From positions 1 to 51,589 of the IMG/VR virus record IMGVR_UViG_3300003322_000486: a stretch of DNA of 51,589 bases. One strand, 5' to 3'. The DNA comes from a virus. Below the pieces are notes generated by a model, which saw only the letters and a program-made list of their open reading frames with translations, was not told the origin of the DNA and made no database searches. A program made the translations under genes and the position numbers. Below are positions 22,759-28,654 of this stretch, in pieces (positions within the stretch are counted from its first letter, which is position 1; each line of letters begins with the position of its first letter).

Positions 22759-22838
22759 ATTGTAAATTGTTAGGTGTTAAAAAGAAGCCGGGCAGTACGG
22801 ATTTACTTGAACCGGCTATAGAGACCGTCCAACTGAAA

Positions 22839-23090
22839 TTATTTTACTGGAACCAAATATTTTTCTTCGAACTCTTCGGTTACGAGTTCGGTTTCGTCTA
22901 TATCTGAAAGAGGGGCATACCGCCATGCTGAGTACATGAAATAGTCACCGAACTCAACGAATTTGTAAGAGTAAATCCCTCCCCAGTCGCCTTCCCATGA
23001 CACTGTAAGAATGTCTCCCTCTCTTGGTTCGGGGCCAGCAAATTGAGGATTACCTCTGTCCTTGCTGTTAATACATATGACTTTTTTCAT
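22839..23090 (-). CDS. Hypothetical phage protein, 83 aa
   Basis: Begins M-K-K-V-I-C-I-N-S and contains P-R-E-G-D-I-L-T-V-S-W-E-G-D-W-G-G-I-Y-S-Y-K-F, a small SH3-like beta-barrel pattern common to a phage family of unknown function. The acidic C-terminus ends E-E-K-Y-L-V-P-V-K. Overlaps the upstream gene by four bases. Confidence 0.6.
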   Translation of the reverse strand: MKKVICINSKDRGNPQFAGPEPREGDILTVSWEGDWGGIYSYKFVEFGDYFMYSAWRYAPLSDIDETELVTEEFEEKYLVPVK

Positions 23091-23383
23091 TGCAAAGCGT
23101 TTTTGGGTTTATAAATTATTCGTAACTCGACCTTAACCACTTCCTTGCCCTTCATCGCCGACTGAATCTTTGCCATAAGAGGCAGCTTATGCGTTATAAT
23201 GATACTGTTTGCACAGCTTAACCAGGTCTGCATACTCGATACGGACTTTAACTGGTAGGTCATGAGCTTTCCATCCGCCAGCACTTTGCAGTCGGCAACC
23301 AATCTGAACTGCTTCCTGAACGCTTCCATAGCCTCGTCCTGCGGCTGAATTACGTGTACTAGGTTTGTTACTGTCAGATGCAT
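23087..23383 (-). CDS. Hypothetical protein, 98 aa
   Basis: I choose the ATG at 23383 because it follows CTTTAAACCCACTTAT, a leader motif recurrent in this phage. A TTG-started form from 23440 would add 19 Pro-rich residues and overlap the previous stop. The product (M-H-L-T-V-T-N-L-V-H-V-I-Q-P-Q-D) is alpha/beta with no recognised family. Confidence 0.5.
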   Translation of the reverse strand: MHLTVTNLVHVIQPQDEAMEAFRKQFRLVADCKVLADGKLMTYQLKSVSSMQTWLSCANSIIITHKLPLMAKIQSAMKGKEVVKVELRIIYKPKNALQ

Positions 23384-23436
23384 ATAAGTGGGTTTAAAGA
23401 GGTTCAGAGGTAAGGGAGGCGGATTCGGGTGGTTTT

Positions 23437-23637
23437 TCAATAATGCTTTGCTGGCTTCAAAATCTTTGCACGTAGATCCGCTTTCGCTTTAATTGCTATG
23501 TCGCTCAAGCCGGCTTCGGTTGATGTAGATACATCAGCCTCTAACAGCTTCCTTGTTTGTTGGCACTCGTAGGCTGCCGTTGAGAAAAGAGCTTCCAATG
23601 TCTTAAGCTTATCTAGTATCTTTTGTTTGTCGGTCAC
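23437..23637 (-). CDS. Hypothetical protein, 66 aa
   Basis: Helical, Ala/Lys/Leu-rich (K-I-L-D-K-L-K-T-L-E-A-L-F-S-T-A-A-Y-E-C-Q-Q-T-R). Second gene of the early unit, 66 bases after the Cro-like gene stop. No recognised family. Confidence 0.5.
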   Translation of the reverse strand: MTDKQKILDKLKTLEALFSTAAYECQQTRKLLEADVSTSTEAGLSDIAIKAKADLRAKILKPAKHY

Positions 23638-23703
23638 TGGTCTAAGTGTTTTTTGGTCGGATGAGGGTATTGCAAATACGGAGATTGGGTATTTTCTTTG
23701 TGG

Positions 23704-23934
23704 CTACTTTGTAATAATTGCGGGTTCAGCTTTCCCTTCTTCCAATATCTCATCAACCGCTAATCCAGTTTCCTCTTTAATAATAGCTGTAGATGATGGA
23801 GCAGTTAAGCGCACATCGCCGTCCTTAATCCACCTTTTTATTGTAAAGACCGAACAATCAAACTCTAATGCCAGCAGGTTTTGAAGCCTGGGGCTACCAT
23901 TAATCGCCGCCTTTGCCTTGTCCGTAAGTTTCAT
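23704..23934 (-). CDS. Cro-like small DNA-binding protein
   Basis: I start at the ATG at 23934 (76 residues); the longer frame runs into the divergent control region. S-P-R-L-Q-N-L-L-A-L-E-F-D-C-S-V-F-T-I-K-R-W-I-K-D-G-D is an HTH with the T-I-K-R-W recognition helix of phage Cro/CII-type or Bacteroidota prophage regulators. It is the first gene of the leftward early unit and is transcribed away from the CI-like gene, the usual lysis/lysogeny arrangement. It probably represses the repressor promoter or activates the early unit. Confidence 0.75.
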   Translation of the reverse strand: MKLTDKAKAAINGSPRLQNLLALEFDCSVFTIKRWIKDGDVRLTAPSSTAIIKEETGLAVDEILEEGKAEPAIITK

Positions 23935-23948
23935 ACTTAGTATATTTG
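23918..23948 (+). promoter_or_regulatory. Candidate rightward promoter for the CI-like gene
   Basis: TTG at 23918-23920, a 20-base spacer, and TATATTTG at 23941-23948 match the Bacteroidota consensus (TTG-N19/20-TAnnTTTG). Transcription would start near 23955 and give a leader of about 100 bases through the operator array. Half of this promoter lies inside the Cro-like gene. Confidence 0.5.
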
Positions 23949-23966
23949 TTAAGCATATTTGCAACA

Positions 23967-23996
23967 CAAATATACCACACAAACAACAATAAACAA
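23967..23996 (-). promoter_or_regulatory. Leftward early (Cro) promoter
   Basis: On the minus strand, TTG (plus 23996-23994), a 19-base spacer and TATATTTG (plus 23974-23967) form a perfect TTG-N19-TAnnTTTG promoter. Predicted start near 23960, 25 bases before the Cro ATG. The -33 element lies inside the AACAACA array, so a bound repressor would block it. Confidence 0.7.
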
Positions 23997-24042
23997 CACT
24001 TAACAACAGGTTTAGATAAATTTCAAACAACAATAAACAACA
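23982..24042. repeat. Operator array: AACAACA boxes at 10-bp spacing
   Basis: AACAACA occurs at 23982, 23992 and 24002 (exactly 10 bp apart) and again at 24026 and 24036. Within this lies a perfect 19-bp direct repeat (23980-23998 and 24024-24042). A diverged pair with the same 10-bp spacing lies inside the CI-like gene at 24247 and 24257. Direct repeats one helical turn apart between divergent regulators are best read as repressor-binding sites. Confidence 0.7.
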
Positions 24043-24056
24043 TTAGAAAAAATCTA

Positions 24057-24503
24057 ATGACAAACTGGGGACTAAAAAAAATTATCGAACAAATTCAGAA
24101 AGATGAGGGTATAGACCTCACTGAAATAGCTGCCAGAGCTGAGATAGATAGAAGTTATCTTAGTTCATTTATCCATAATAAAAGGGAAAAGCCAGCCAGG
24201 GATTCTTATGTAGGTAAGATTTCTAAGCACTTTCCAAGGCATTTTAAACAACATAAAACAACAGACAAAGAAGGCAAAGGTGACATAGAAACTAGTTTAA
24301 GAGAGATCCGGGAACTTGCAATTGCAATATTAACTGGTCAATCGGCTGGACACGAGGTAATAATGGGGGCGCTTGACAGATTGGAAGAAAACCCTGAAGG
24401 CTCGCTTTCCGCAGCAGCGGACAAATTAGCATTACAACTTGCTCAGAGGATGAAAGCGATTCAAAGGGGCACTGATGGAGAAACTCACATGAAAGGCAGG
24501 TGA
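24057..24503 (+). CDS. CI-like repressor (XRE HTH, no peptidase domain)
   Basis: I start at the ATG at 24057 (148 residues), because the longer frame begins inside the promoter array. Residues 1-60 are an XRE/Cro-type HTH (G-L-K-K-I-I-E-Q-I-Q-K-D-E-G-I, then L-T-E-I-A-A-R-A-E-I-D-R-S-Y-L-S-S-F-I). The C-terminal half is helical (S-L-R-E-I-R-E-L-A-I-A-I-L) and probably dimerises. There is no S24/LexA peptidase domain, so RecA-driven self-cleavage is unlikely and induction must use another route. Divergent from the Cro-like gene. Confidence 0.8.
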   Translation: MTNWGLKKIIEQIQKDEGIDLTEIAARAEIDRSYLSSFIHNKREKPARDSYVGKISKHFPRHFKQHKTTDKEGKGDIETSLREIRELAIAILTGQSAGHEVIMGALDRLEENPEGSLSAAADKLALQLAQRMKAIQRGTDGETHMKGR

Positions 24504-24597
24504 TGGGTTTTAAGAAAATAGAGTTCATGGAAGCAAATGTTATTTGTTAATGGTACGCCGGAAGTTGGTTTGTCTGATAAGAAAAGAGAAAAAGGGC

Positions 24598-24763
24598 GCG
24601 GCCTTCGTGAAGCGATCAGGCCCTAGGAAGCCCTTAAGCAGCACTACAAGCACGCGCCTTATCGGCGCCCTGTAGTCGACTTTGCTTAATTGAATTTCCT
24701 AGGTTCGATCGCCAAGTGACTAAAGACCAATATTTTTTACCGGGAACCCGGTACGAAGGCCGC
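24598..24763. ncRNA. Large structured element of unknown function (possible ncRNA)
   Basis: A perfect 11-bp outer stem (24598-24608 with 24753-24763) encloses a long interrupted hairpin and a second short one. Inner helices: 24612-24617/24707-24712 (6 bp), 24622-24629/24696-24703 (8 bp), 24634-24640/24683-24689 (7 bp), 24643-24648/24671-24676 (6 bp), 24654-24658/24664-24668 (5 bp, 5-base loop). A 5-6 bp hairpin at 24739-24752 abuts the outer stem. On the minus strand a TACTTTTG box (24770-24763) touches one end and a U-rich tract (CCCTTTTTCTCTTTT, 24595-24581) follows the other, so minus-strand transcription is favoured, but no -33 element was found. No known RNA family was recognised. Confidence 0.55.
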
Positions 24764-24966
24764 AAAAGTAATTTAAAAATGATTACCCTGGATGGAGTTT
24801 TTTGACAAGCATACAAATCGGTTTAAGTGAAAGGGGATATGAATTTACTATTTATTTATATTCCCCAGTGTGGGTAATAACGTTTATGTACAACCTTAAT
24901 CAAATTTTAAGAAATATTGCCATACAAGTTTACATAGTTCCATTTAGTTATACCCGGTTAGTGGTA
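24764..24966. other. Non-coding AT-rich stretch after the structured element
   Basis: With the structured element this is part of a 543-base gap between the CI-like gene and the DUF4468 gene. It contains an imperfect hairpin GGGGATAT...ATATTCCCC at 24833-24866, usable in either direction, and CCCAGTGTGGG just after. A 64-codon TTG-started frame here is hydrophobic, AT-driven and not credible. Confidence 0.4.
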
Positions 24967-24995
24967 TTGCATACATCTAAGATAGAACTAATTTG
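24967..24995 (+). promoter_or_regulatory. Promoter for the DUF4468 gene
   Basis: TTG at 24967-24969, 19-base spacer, and TAATTTG at 24989-24995 (one base short of TAnnTTTG). Predicted start near 25002, 45 bases before the ATG. Independent of the CI-like transcript, so the moron genes can be expressed in the lysogen. Confidence 0.55.
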
Positions 24996-25046
24996 ATACC
25001 ATAACAACCAATGTTTGACACTTAATCACATAAAATAACCCCGATA

Positions 25047-25577
25047 ATGAAACGATTATTTTTGCCCGTATTTATAACGCTATCCTTTTATTCGTACTCA
25101 CAAGATTCTGCACTTATTTATGCAAAGGTTATAATAATAGATTCTACTGACAAAAGCGACATATATGATCGCGCTCTATTATGGTGTTCAAAGTCTTTCA
25201 ATGAAAGCAAGGCAGCAATTAATGTAAAAGAAAAAGAGAGCGGTATAGTCGCCGGCAAGGCATCAATAACTAATATCTATAAAGTACCTGGCAAAAAAGA
25301 TAGTATTGCGAGTTGGGTTTTTAGTGACTATGTTTTTGATTGGGCAATAGAAGTAAAAGATGGCAAAGCAAGGTTTACGGCAAAGAATGTTGCCTATCAT
25401 GATGATTCCGGTAATCATCCAGTCTATATAAATAGTAAACCGCCCAATAAGGTTATGTTTCAGAAACCTGAGAAAACTCAAATTGAATGGGATATGTCAA
25501 AGAAGTATTTTATCGTTTATATGGACGGTTTAGCAGAAAGTCTTAAAGCCGATTTAACGCACAAGGATAATTGGTAA
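25047..25577 (+). CDS. Secreted DUF4468 protein (lysogenic conversion candidate)
   Basis: 176 residues. Signal peptide at 1-18 (K-R-L-F-L-P-V-F-I-T-L-S-F-Y-S-Y-S-Q). The mature part has the DUF4468 (TBP-like fold) pattern: Y-A-K-V-I-I-I-D, S-D-I-Y-D-R-A-L-L-W-C-S-K-S-F, K-E-K-E-S-G-I-V-A-G-K-A. This family is nearly restricted to Bacteroidota cells. On the lysogeny strand with its own promoter, next to an SGNH hydrolase, it is a classic cargo (moron) gene. A superinfection-exclusion or surface role is plausible but unproven. Confidence 0.75.
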   Translation: MKRLFLPVFITLSFYSYSQDSALIYAKVIIIDSTDKSDIYDRALLWCSKSFNESKAAINVKEKESGIVAGKASITNIYKVPGKKDSIASWVFSDYVFDWAIEVKDGKARFTAKNVAYHDDSGNHPVYINSKPPNKVMFQKPEKTQIEWDMSKKYFIVYMDGLAESLKADLTHKDNW

Positions 25578-25678
25578 TGGTGGTTAGCTCGGCGTATAAA
25601 TCCAACCATTTGAAACCCCAACGGTAGACAGATATAGTGCAGTTCATAATGAGATTCCCCAACCCCTAAATTGCTCAT

Positions 25679-26356
25679 ATGAAAAAAGCACTTTTATTTT
25701 CTATTGCCCTAAATGTTTTAATTATTGGAATTGCAATTGGTAAGAGGATTTATTACCGCCAGCCTAAAGCAGGGAAGCCTACGATTGTTATGTACGGCGA
25801 TTCGAGGATTGCAATGGGTGATTGGGCCGAAGGGCTAAAAAGGAATGATGTATATAATGCCGGCATTAGTGGAGCTACCACAGGGCTTTTACTGGATAGT
25901 TTAGATAGTAAAGTATTAGCGTTAAAGCCAAAGGTCTGTATTATTCAAGCTGGTATAAACGATACTCGTTCATTGGTGGCCCCCTTAACTACTTTAGACA
26001 ATTGCAGCAAAATCATCGATCAGTTGAAAGCCAATAACATCCAGATTATCATTAACTCAATTATACCTATTTCAAAAGACCCGTTCCAATATGCAATTAC
26101 AGATGAAAATATTATCAACCAGGTAGAGGAGCTTAACAAGCAACTTTACGTATTAGCTAAAAACAAAGGAGTGGAATATTTGGACCTGACCCCAAAACTG
26201 GCAGATGGGAAAAGAATCAAGCTTAAATATACTATCGATGGCGTCCATGTTTCGCCTGAGGGGTTTAAAGTATGGTGCGAGGCGATCAAGGGTATATTAT
26301 CTGTTTATGATAATCAATCACATACACCGGTAACAAAACCGGTAACAGCACATTAA
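25679..26356 (+). CDS. SGNH/GDSL hydrolase, membrane-anchored
   Basis: 225 residues. N-terminal hydrophobic anchor at about 4-20. All SGNH blocks are present: M-Y-G-D-S-R at 38-43 (nucleophile Ser42), G-I-S-G at 62-65, Q-A-G-I-N-D at 90-95 (Asn94), and T-I-D-G-V-H at 185-190 (Asp187, His190). Such enzymes remove acyl or acetyl groups from glycans or lipids, on the periplasmic side here. Its 3' end contains the left pair of integrase arm repeats (encoding P-V-T-K-P-V-T), so the gene is tied to attP. Possible prophage-encoded deacetylation of the phage receptor. Confidence 0.85.
   Translation: MKKALLFSIALNVLIIGIAIGKRIYYRQPKAGKPTIVMYGDSRIAMGDWAEGLKRNDVYNAGISGATTGLLLDSLDSKVLALKPKVCIIQAGINDTRSLVAPLTTLDNCSKIIDQLKANNIQIIINSIIPISKDPFQYAITDENIINQVEELNKQLYVLAKNKGVEYLDLTPKLADGKRIKLKYTIDGVHVSPEGFKVWCEAIKGILSVYDNQSHTPVTKPVTAH
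26327..26347 (+). repeat. Left pair of integrase arm repeats
   Basis: CCGGTAACA at 26327-26335 and again at 26339-26347, repeat period 12 bp. The same pair with the same period lies at 26557-26577 on the other side of the tRNA-like core, in the same orientation. These are best read as arm-type integrase binding sites, although this left pair lies inside the hydrolase coding sequence. Confidence 0.65.
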
Positions 26357-26435
26357 AAAACGACATAAAACGGCAATATTCAAAAAATTAAATGCCTGAC
26401 AAACAATAGGTTAAAAAATCAAAACCCTGCTCCTG

Positions 26436-26481
26436 CTGACTACGGATCAAAAGGTTTCTGGTTTGAATCCAGACGGGGTCA
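26436..26481 (+). other. attP core: 3' half of a tRNA-Arg(ACG)-like sequence
   Basis: CTGACTACGGATCA supplies an anticodon-loop segment (loop CTACGGA, U33, anticodon ACG, arginine). A perfect T-stem follows (TCTGG 26457-26461 with CCAGA 26469-26473, loop TTTGAAT), then the acceptor strand CGGGGTC and discriminator A at 26481. There is no 5' half, so it is not a working tRNA. Temperate phages commonly carry such a 3' segment as attP to restore the host tRNA on integration. Confidence 0.8.
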
Positions 26482-26484
26482 CGA

Positions 26485-26527
26485 AAGCCGAAATCCACGC
26501 CCACAGAGGGTTTCGGCTTCTTTTTTC
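26485..26527 (+). terminator. Terminator after the tRNA-like segment
   Basis: A 9-bp stem (AAGCCGAAA with TTTCGGCTT), extendable by a G-U and two G-C pairs, followed by a T-rich run (CTTTTTTCTCTCC). Located where the host tRNA terminator would lie, so the phage may also replace the tRNA terminator on integration. Confidence 0.8.
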
Positions 26528-26556
26528 TCTCCTTGTTTGTTGGCATTTAAGGGTCG

Positions 26557-26577
26557 CCGGTAACAAAAACGGTAACA
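26557..26577 (+). repeat. Right pair of integrase arm repeats
   Basis: CCGGTAACA at 26557-26565 and ACGGTAACA at 26569-26577 repeat with a 12-bp period, mirroring in distance, but not in orientation, the left pair. Ends 15 bases before the integrase ATG, so bound integrase could also regulate its own promoter. Confidence 0.65.
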
Positions 26578-26592
26578 CTTAAATGACACGCT

Positions 26593-27963
26593 ATGATTTC
26601 CCTCCGCAATGGCTGCAGTCGCAGCGAGATCACAGTTTATCCCGAACGTTGGAACATCGATCCTAACACCTTGCCTGCAAAGGATCGAGATGGTATTGTT
26701 GCCAAGATCCTGGCAACGGAATGGCGCGTTGTATACCGGTTCTACGACCCGGCTTTTAAGGGCACGGGCCTATGGGGTAAGCAGTTCGTCACAAAAGGAA
26801 TGAACCGGTATAAGGGGCTCGGTGAGCGGCAGGACTATGCCCGATCTGCCGTGGAAGAATTAACCAACCTTCTGGACAACGAATTTTATAACCCCATCAC
26901 CAAACGGTTTATCCTACCCAATTTTTCTGAGATCGATCATAATAGCCCGCTTTCTTATGCCCTGGCTGAAGCTCATAAAAAGCTGAAGTGCGCCAAAGGA
27001 ACAAAGGATGATATTGGCCGAGCCCTGGTTCATATCCAGGCGGCCATCAATGAACTGAAGCTGGCCCGTACACCAGTCGGCGAGATCAAGATCCGGGAGT
27101 GTATTATTCTGTTGAATAAAGTCCGGGAAATGAAGCATAAGAAACGAGATGCCGACATTGCCGTGTTGAAAAATGCTTTTAAGGCAAAGAAGGTAGACAA
27201 GGTGAAGTTTGCCGCCGAGATGCGGAAGCTGGAGAAATACCGGTTTGGCGCCAGCAGCTTCAACCACTACCGATCATACCTAATTATGCTGTTCAATGTG
27301 ATCGTTCCACTGGCCAATATGGCCGGCAACCCAGTCGAGAAAATCGGGAAGGAAAAGGAAATAAAGAAGATCCGCGACGTGCTTACTCCGGAGCAGCGTA
27401 CCCTGGTAAACGATTATCTACACAAACACTATTATGAATATTGGCGATTCTTACAGATATTCTTCCACTCGGGCGGGCGTATCACTGAAATGCTACGGGT
27501 AGAGTTGGCGCACGTAGACCTGGCCAACCAGCGATTTAAGGCCCTTATTTTAAAAGGAACCAGCTACGAAGAAGTATGGAAGGTCATTAAAAACATTGCC
27601 CTGCCCTATTGGAAGGAAGCTGTCGAAGAAGCAAGGCTACTAAAGGCCAATGGCCAACCTGTTTACTTATTCAGTAAAAATCAAAAACCTGGCCTGGTAA
27701 TGATTAACGAATCGCAGATCGGCCGACGCTGGCTGGAGCGAGTTAAATTCAAGGCCGCGCTGGGTAACGTTACGGCAGACTTCTACGCCCTCAAGCACCT
27801 GAACAGTACGGAAACCCGAACCCTTGCCGGCGCCGCCGCAGCCGCTGCCCAGAACAGCCACAAGTCAGAGGCCATGGTACGCAGTATCTATGACGTTAAA
27901 AGAGACGAACGGCAGGCCGATGAAATGAACAGGCTCAAAGAAGTTAATAATCCATTTGCATAA
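26593..27963 (+). CDS. int: Tyrosine recombinase (phage integrase)
   Basis: 456 residues. Box I: F-H-S-G-G-R-I-T-E-M-L with catalytic Arg296. Box II is unusual: where most integrases have H-x-x-R, this has Y398-A-L-K401-H402. His423 lies in N-S-H-K-S-E-A-M-V-R-S-I-Y-D with nucleophile Tyr433. N-terminal region M-I-S-L-R-N-G-C-S typical of Bacteroidota phage integrases, with a helical core-binding domain at about 190-260. It begins just downstream of attP, and a perfect terminator follows it. Confidence 0.85.
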   Translation: MISLRNGCSRSEITVYPERWNIDPNTLPAKDRDGIVAKILATEWRVVYRFYDPAFKGTGLWGKQFVTKGMNRYKGLGERQDYARSAVEELTNLLDNEFYNPITKRFILPNFSEIDHNSPLSYALAEAHKKLKCAKGTKDDIGRALVHIQAAINELKLARTPVGEIKIRECIILLNKVREMKHKKRDADIAVLKNAFKAKKVDKVKFAAEMRKLEKYRFGASSFNHYRSYLIMLFNVIVPLANMAGNPVEKIGKEKEIKKIRDVLTPEQRTLVNDYLHKHYYEYWRFLQIFFHSGGRITEMLRVELAHVDLANQRFKALILKGTSYEEVWKVIKNIALPYWKEAVEEARLLKANGQPVYLFSKNQKPGLVMINESQIGRRWLERVKFKAALGNVTADFYALKHLNSTETRTLAGAAAAAAQNSHKSEAMVRSIYDVKRDERQADEMNRLKEVNNPFA

Positions 27964-27970
27964 AAACACA

Positions 27971-28008
27971 ACCGCCACCCATTACCAGGTGGCGGTCTTT
28001 TATTATTT
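27971..28008 (+). terminator. Integrase terminator
   Basis: ACCGCCACC pairs perfectly with GGTGGCGGT (9 bp, 8-base loop), followed by CTTTTATTATTT. Begins 8 bases after the integrase stop. Confidence 0.85.
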
Positions 28009-28024
28009 CCTACCTTGCGCCCAA

Positions 28025-28288
28025 ATGAGAGATCCGCGGTATGATACGATCAGGGGCCTGCTACAAGAAAAGGCAATCGAGAAATTTACGGATATTTTTA
28101 ATTGGATTCCTTACACCGTCGTGGCCAACGATTTCGGTACCAATAACCAGCGCATCAAAAAGATGGTTGCCGATCCTTCTTTATGGACCCTGGGCGAAAT
28201 ATACAAGCTGGCGGACTTTATCGGATGCAACAAAAAGAAATTGGCAGAAATGGCAGTTGACCAGGTGGAAGATATGAATAAGGACTAA
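28025..28288 (+). CDS. Small HTH-like protein, paralogue of the 28352 gene
   Basis: I use the ATG at 28025, 17 bases after the integrase terminator, giving 87 residues. R-Y-D-T-I-R-G-L-L-Q-E-K, T-D-I-F-N-W-I-P-Y-T-V-V-A-N-D-F-G, then W-T-L-G-E-I-Y-K-L-A-D-F-I-G align along their whole length with the protein encoded convergently at 28352..28654 (R-Y-D-I-V-R-K-L-I, I-D-V-L-P-K-T-I-L-T-K-D-L-G, F-T-Y-G-D-T-K-K-I-A-Q-L-I). Small proteins of this pattern occur near Bacteroidota mobile elements; a DNA-binding role is likely by helical pattern but unproven. TACCTTGC lies just before the start and may be a -7 element with almost no leader. Confidence 0.6.
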   Translation: MRDPRYDTIRGLLQEKAIEKFTDIFNWIPYTVVANDFGTNNQRIKKMVADPSLWTLGEIYKLADFIGCNKKKLAEMAVDQVEDMNKD

Positions 28289-28289
28289 T

Positions 28290-28317
28290 AAAAAAAACGG
28301 CAGTGGTTGACCTGCCG
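28290..28317 (-). terminator. Terminator for the 28352 gene
   Basis: CGGCAG pairs with CTGCCG around an 8-base loop; on the minus strand it is followed by eight T's. Lies between two convergent paralogous genes. Confidence 0.8.
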
Positions 28318-28351
28318 GCTGTCTGCTTCTGAAATTGGAGGGGGGGGGAAA

Positions 28352-28654
28352 TTATTTGCTTTTTGGTTTAACTTTTCTGGCTTTTTTAGCAATGCCTTCC
28401 TTTGCCCTGCATTCGTTTAATATAATGGTAAATATTTGTTCTATCTCTACTTCAATCAATTGGGCGATTTTCTTTGTGTCACCATAAGTAAATCTGTGAG
28501 GTTCCTTTAAATACTTTTCGAAAGTTATATGGTGCATTCCTAAATCCTTGGTTAAAATAGTTTTCGGCAAGACATCTATAATGTCCTGGATAGTAACAAT
28601 ATGACCACTAATAATTAGCTTTCTTACGATATCGTATCGCTTGTCCTTTTCCAT
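28352..28654 (-). CDS. Small HTH-like protein, paralogue of the 28025 gene
   Basis: 100 residues, similar in full length to the convergent 87-residue protein (see 28025), with a Lys-rich C-terminal extension (K-K-A-R-K-V-K-P-K-S-K). The two genes face each other across a terminator and are each followed by separate stops. A run of nine G's (28340-28348) lies between its stop and the terminator. Its leader (28655-28680) has CCTTTATC shortly before ATG, resembling a -7 element with a short leader. Possible pair of regulators of the integrated state. Confidence 0.6.
   Translation of the reverse strand: MEKDKRYDIVRKLIISGHIVTIQDIIDVLPKTILTKDLGMHHITFEKYLKEPHRFTYGDTKKIAQLIEVEIEQIFTIILNECRAKEGIAKKARKVKPKSK

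Noticed and set aside
24598-24763. Retron msr-msd or 6S RNA mimic
   Set aside because: No reverse transcriptase gene in the window, and the 5' side of the bubble is only 3 bases, unlike 6S RNA. Kept as an unassigned structured element.
24802-24996. 64-codon plus-strand frame with TTG start
   Set aside because: AT-driven hydrophobic sequence, no ATG, covers a promoter and a hairpin; no sign of coding use.
26436-26481. Functional tRNA gene
   Set aside because: Only the 3' half is present; the sequence upstream cannot form the acceptor, D-arm or a complete anticodon stem.
28340-28348. Run of nine G's as a phase-variation switch
   Set aside because: It lies between a stop codon and a terminator and not in a gene or promoter, so slippage would have no clear effect.
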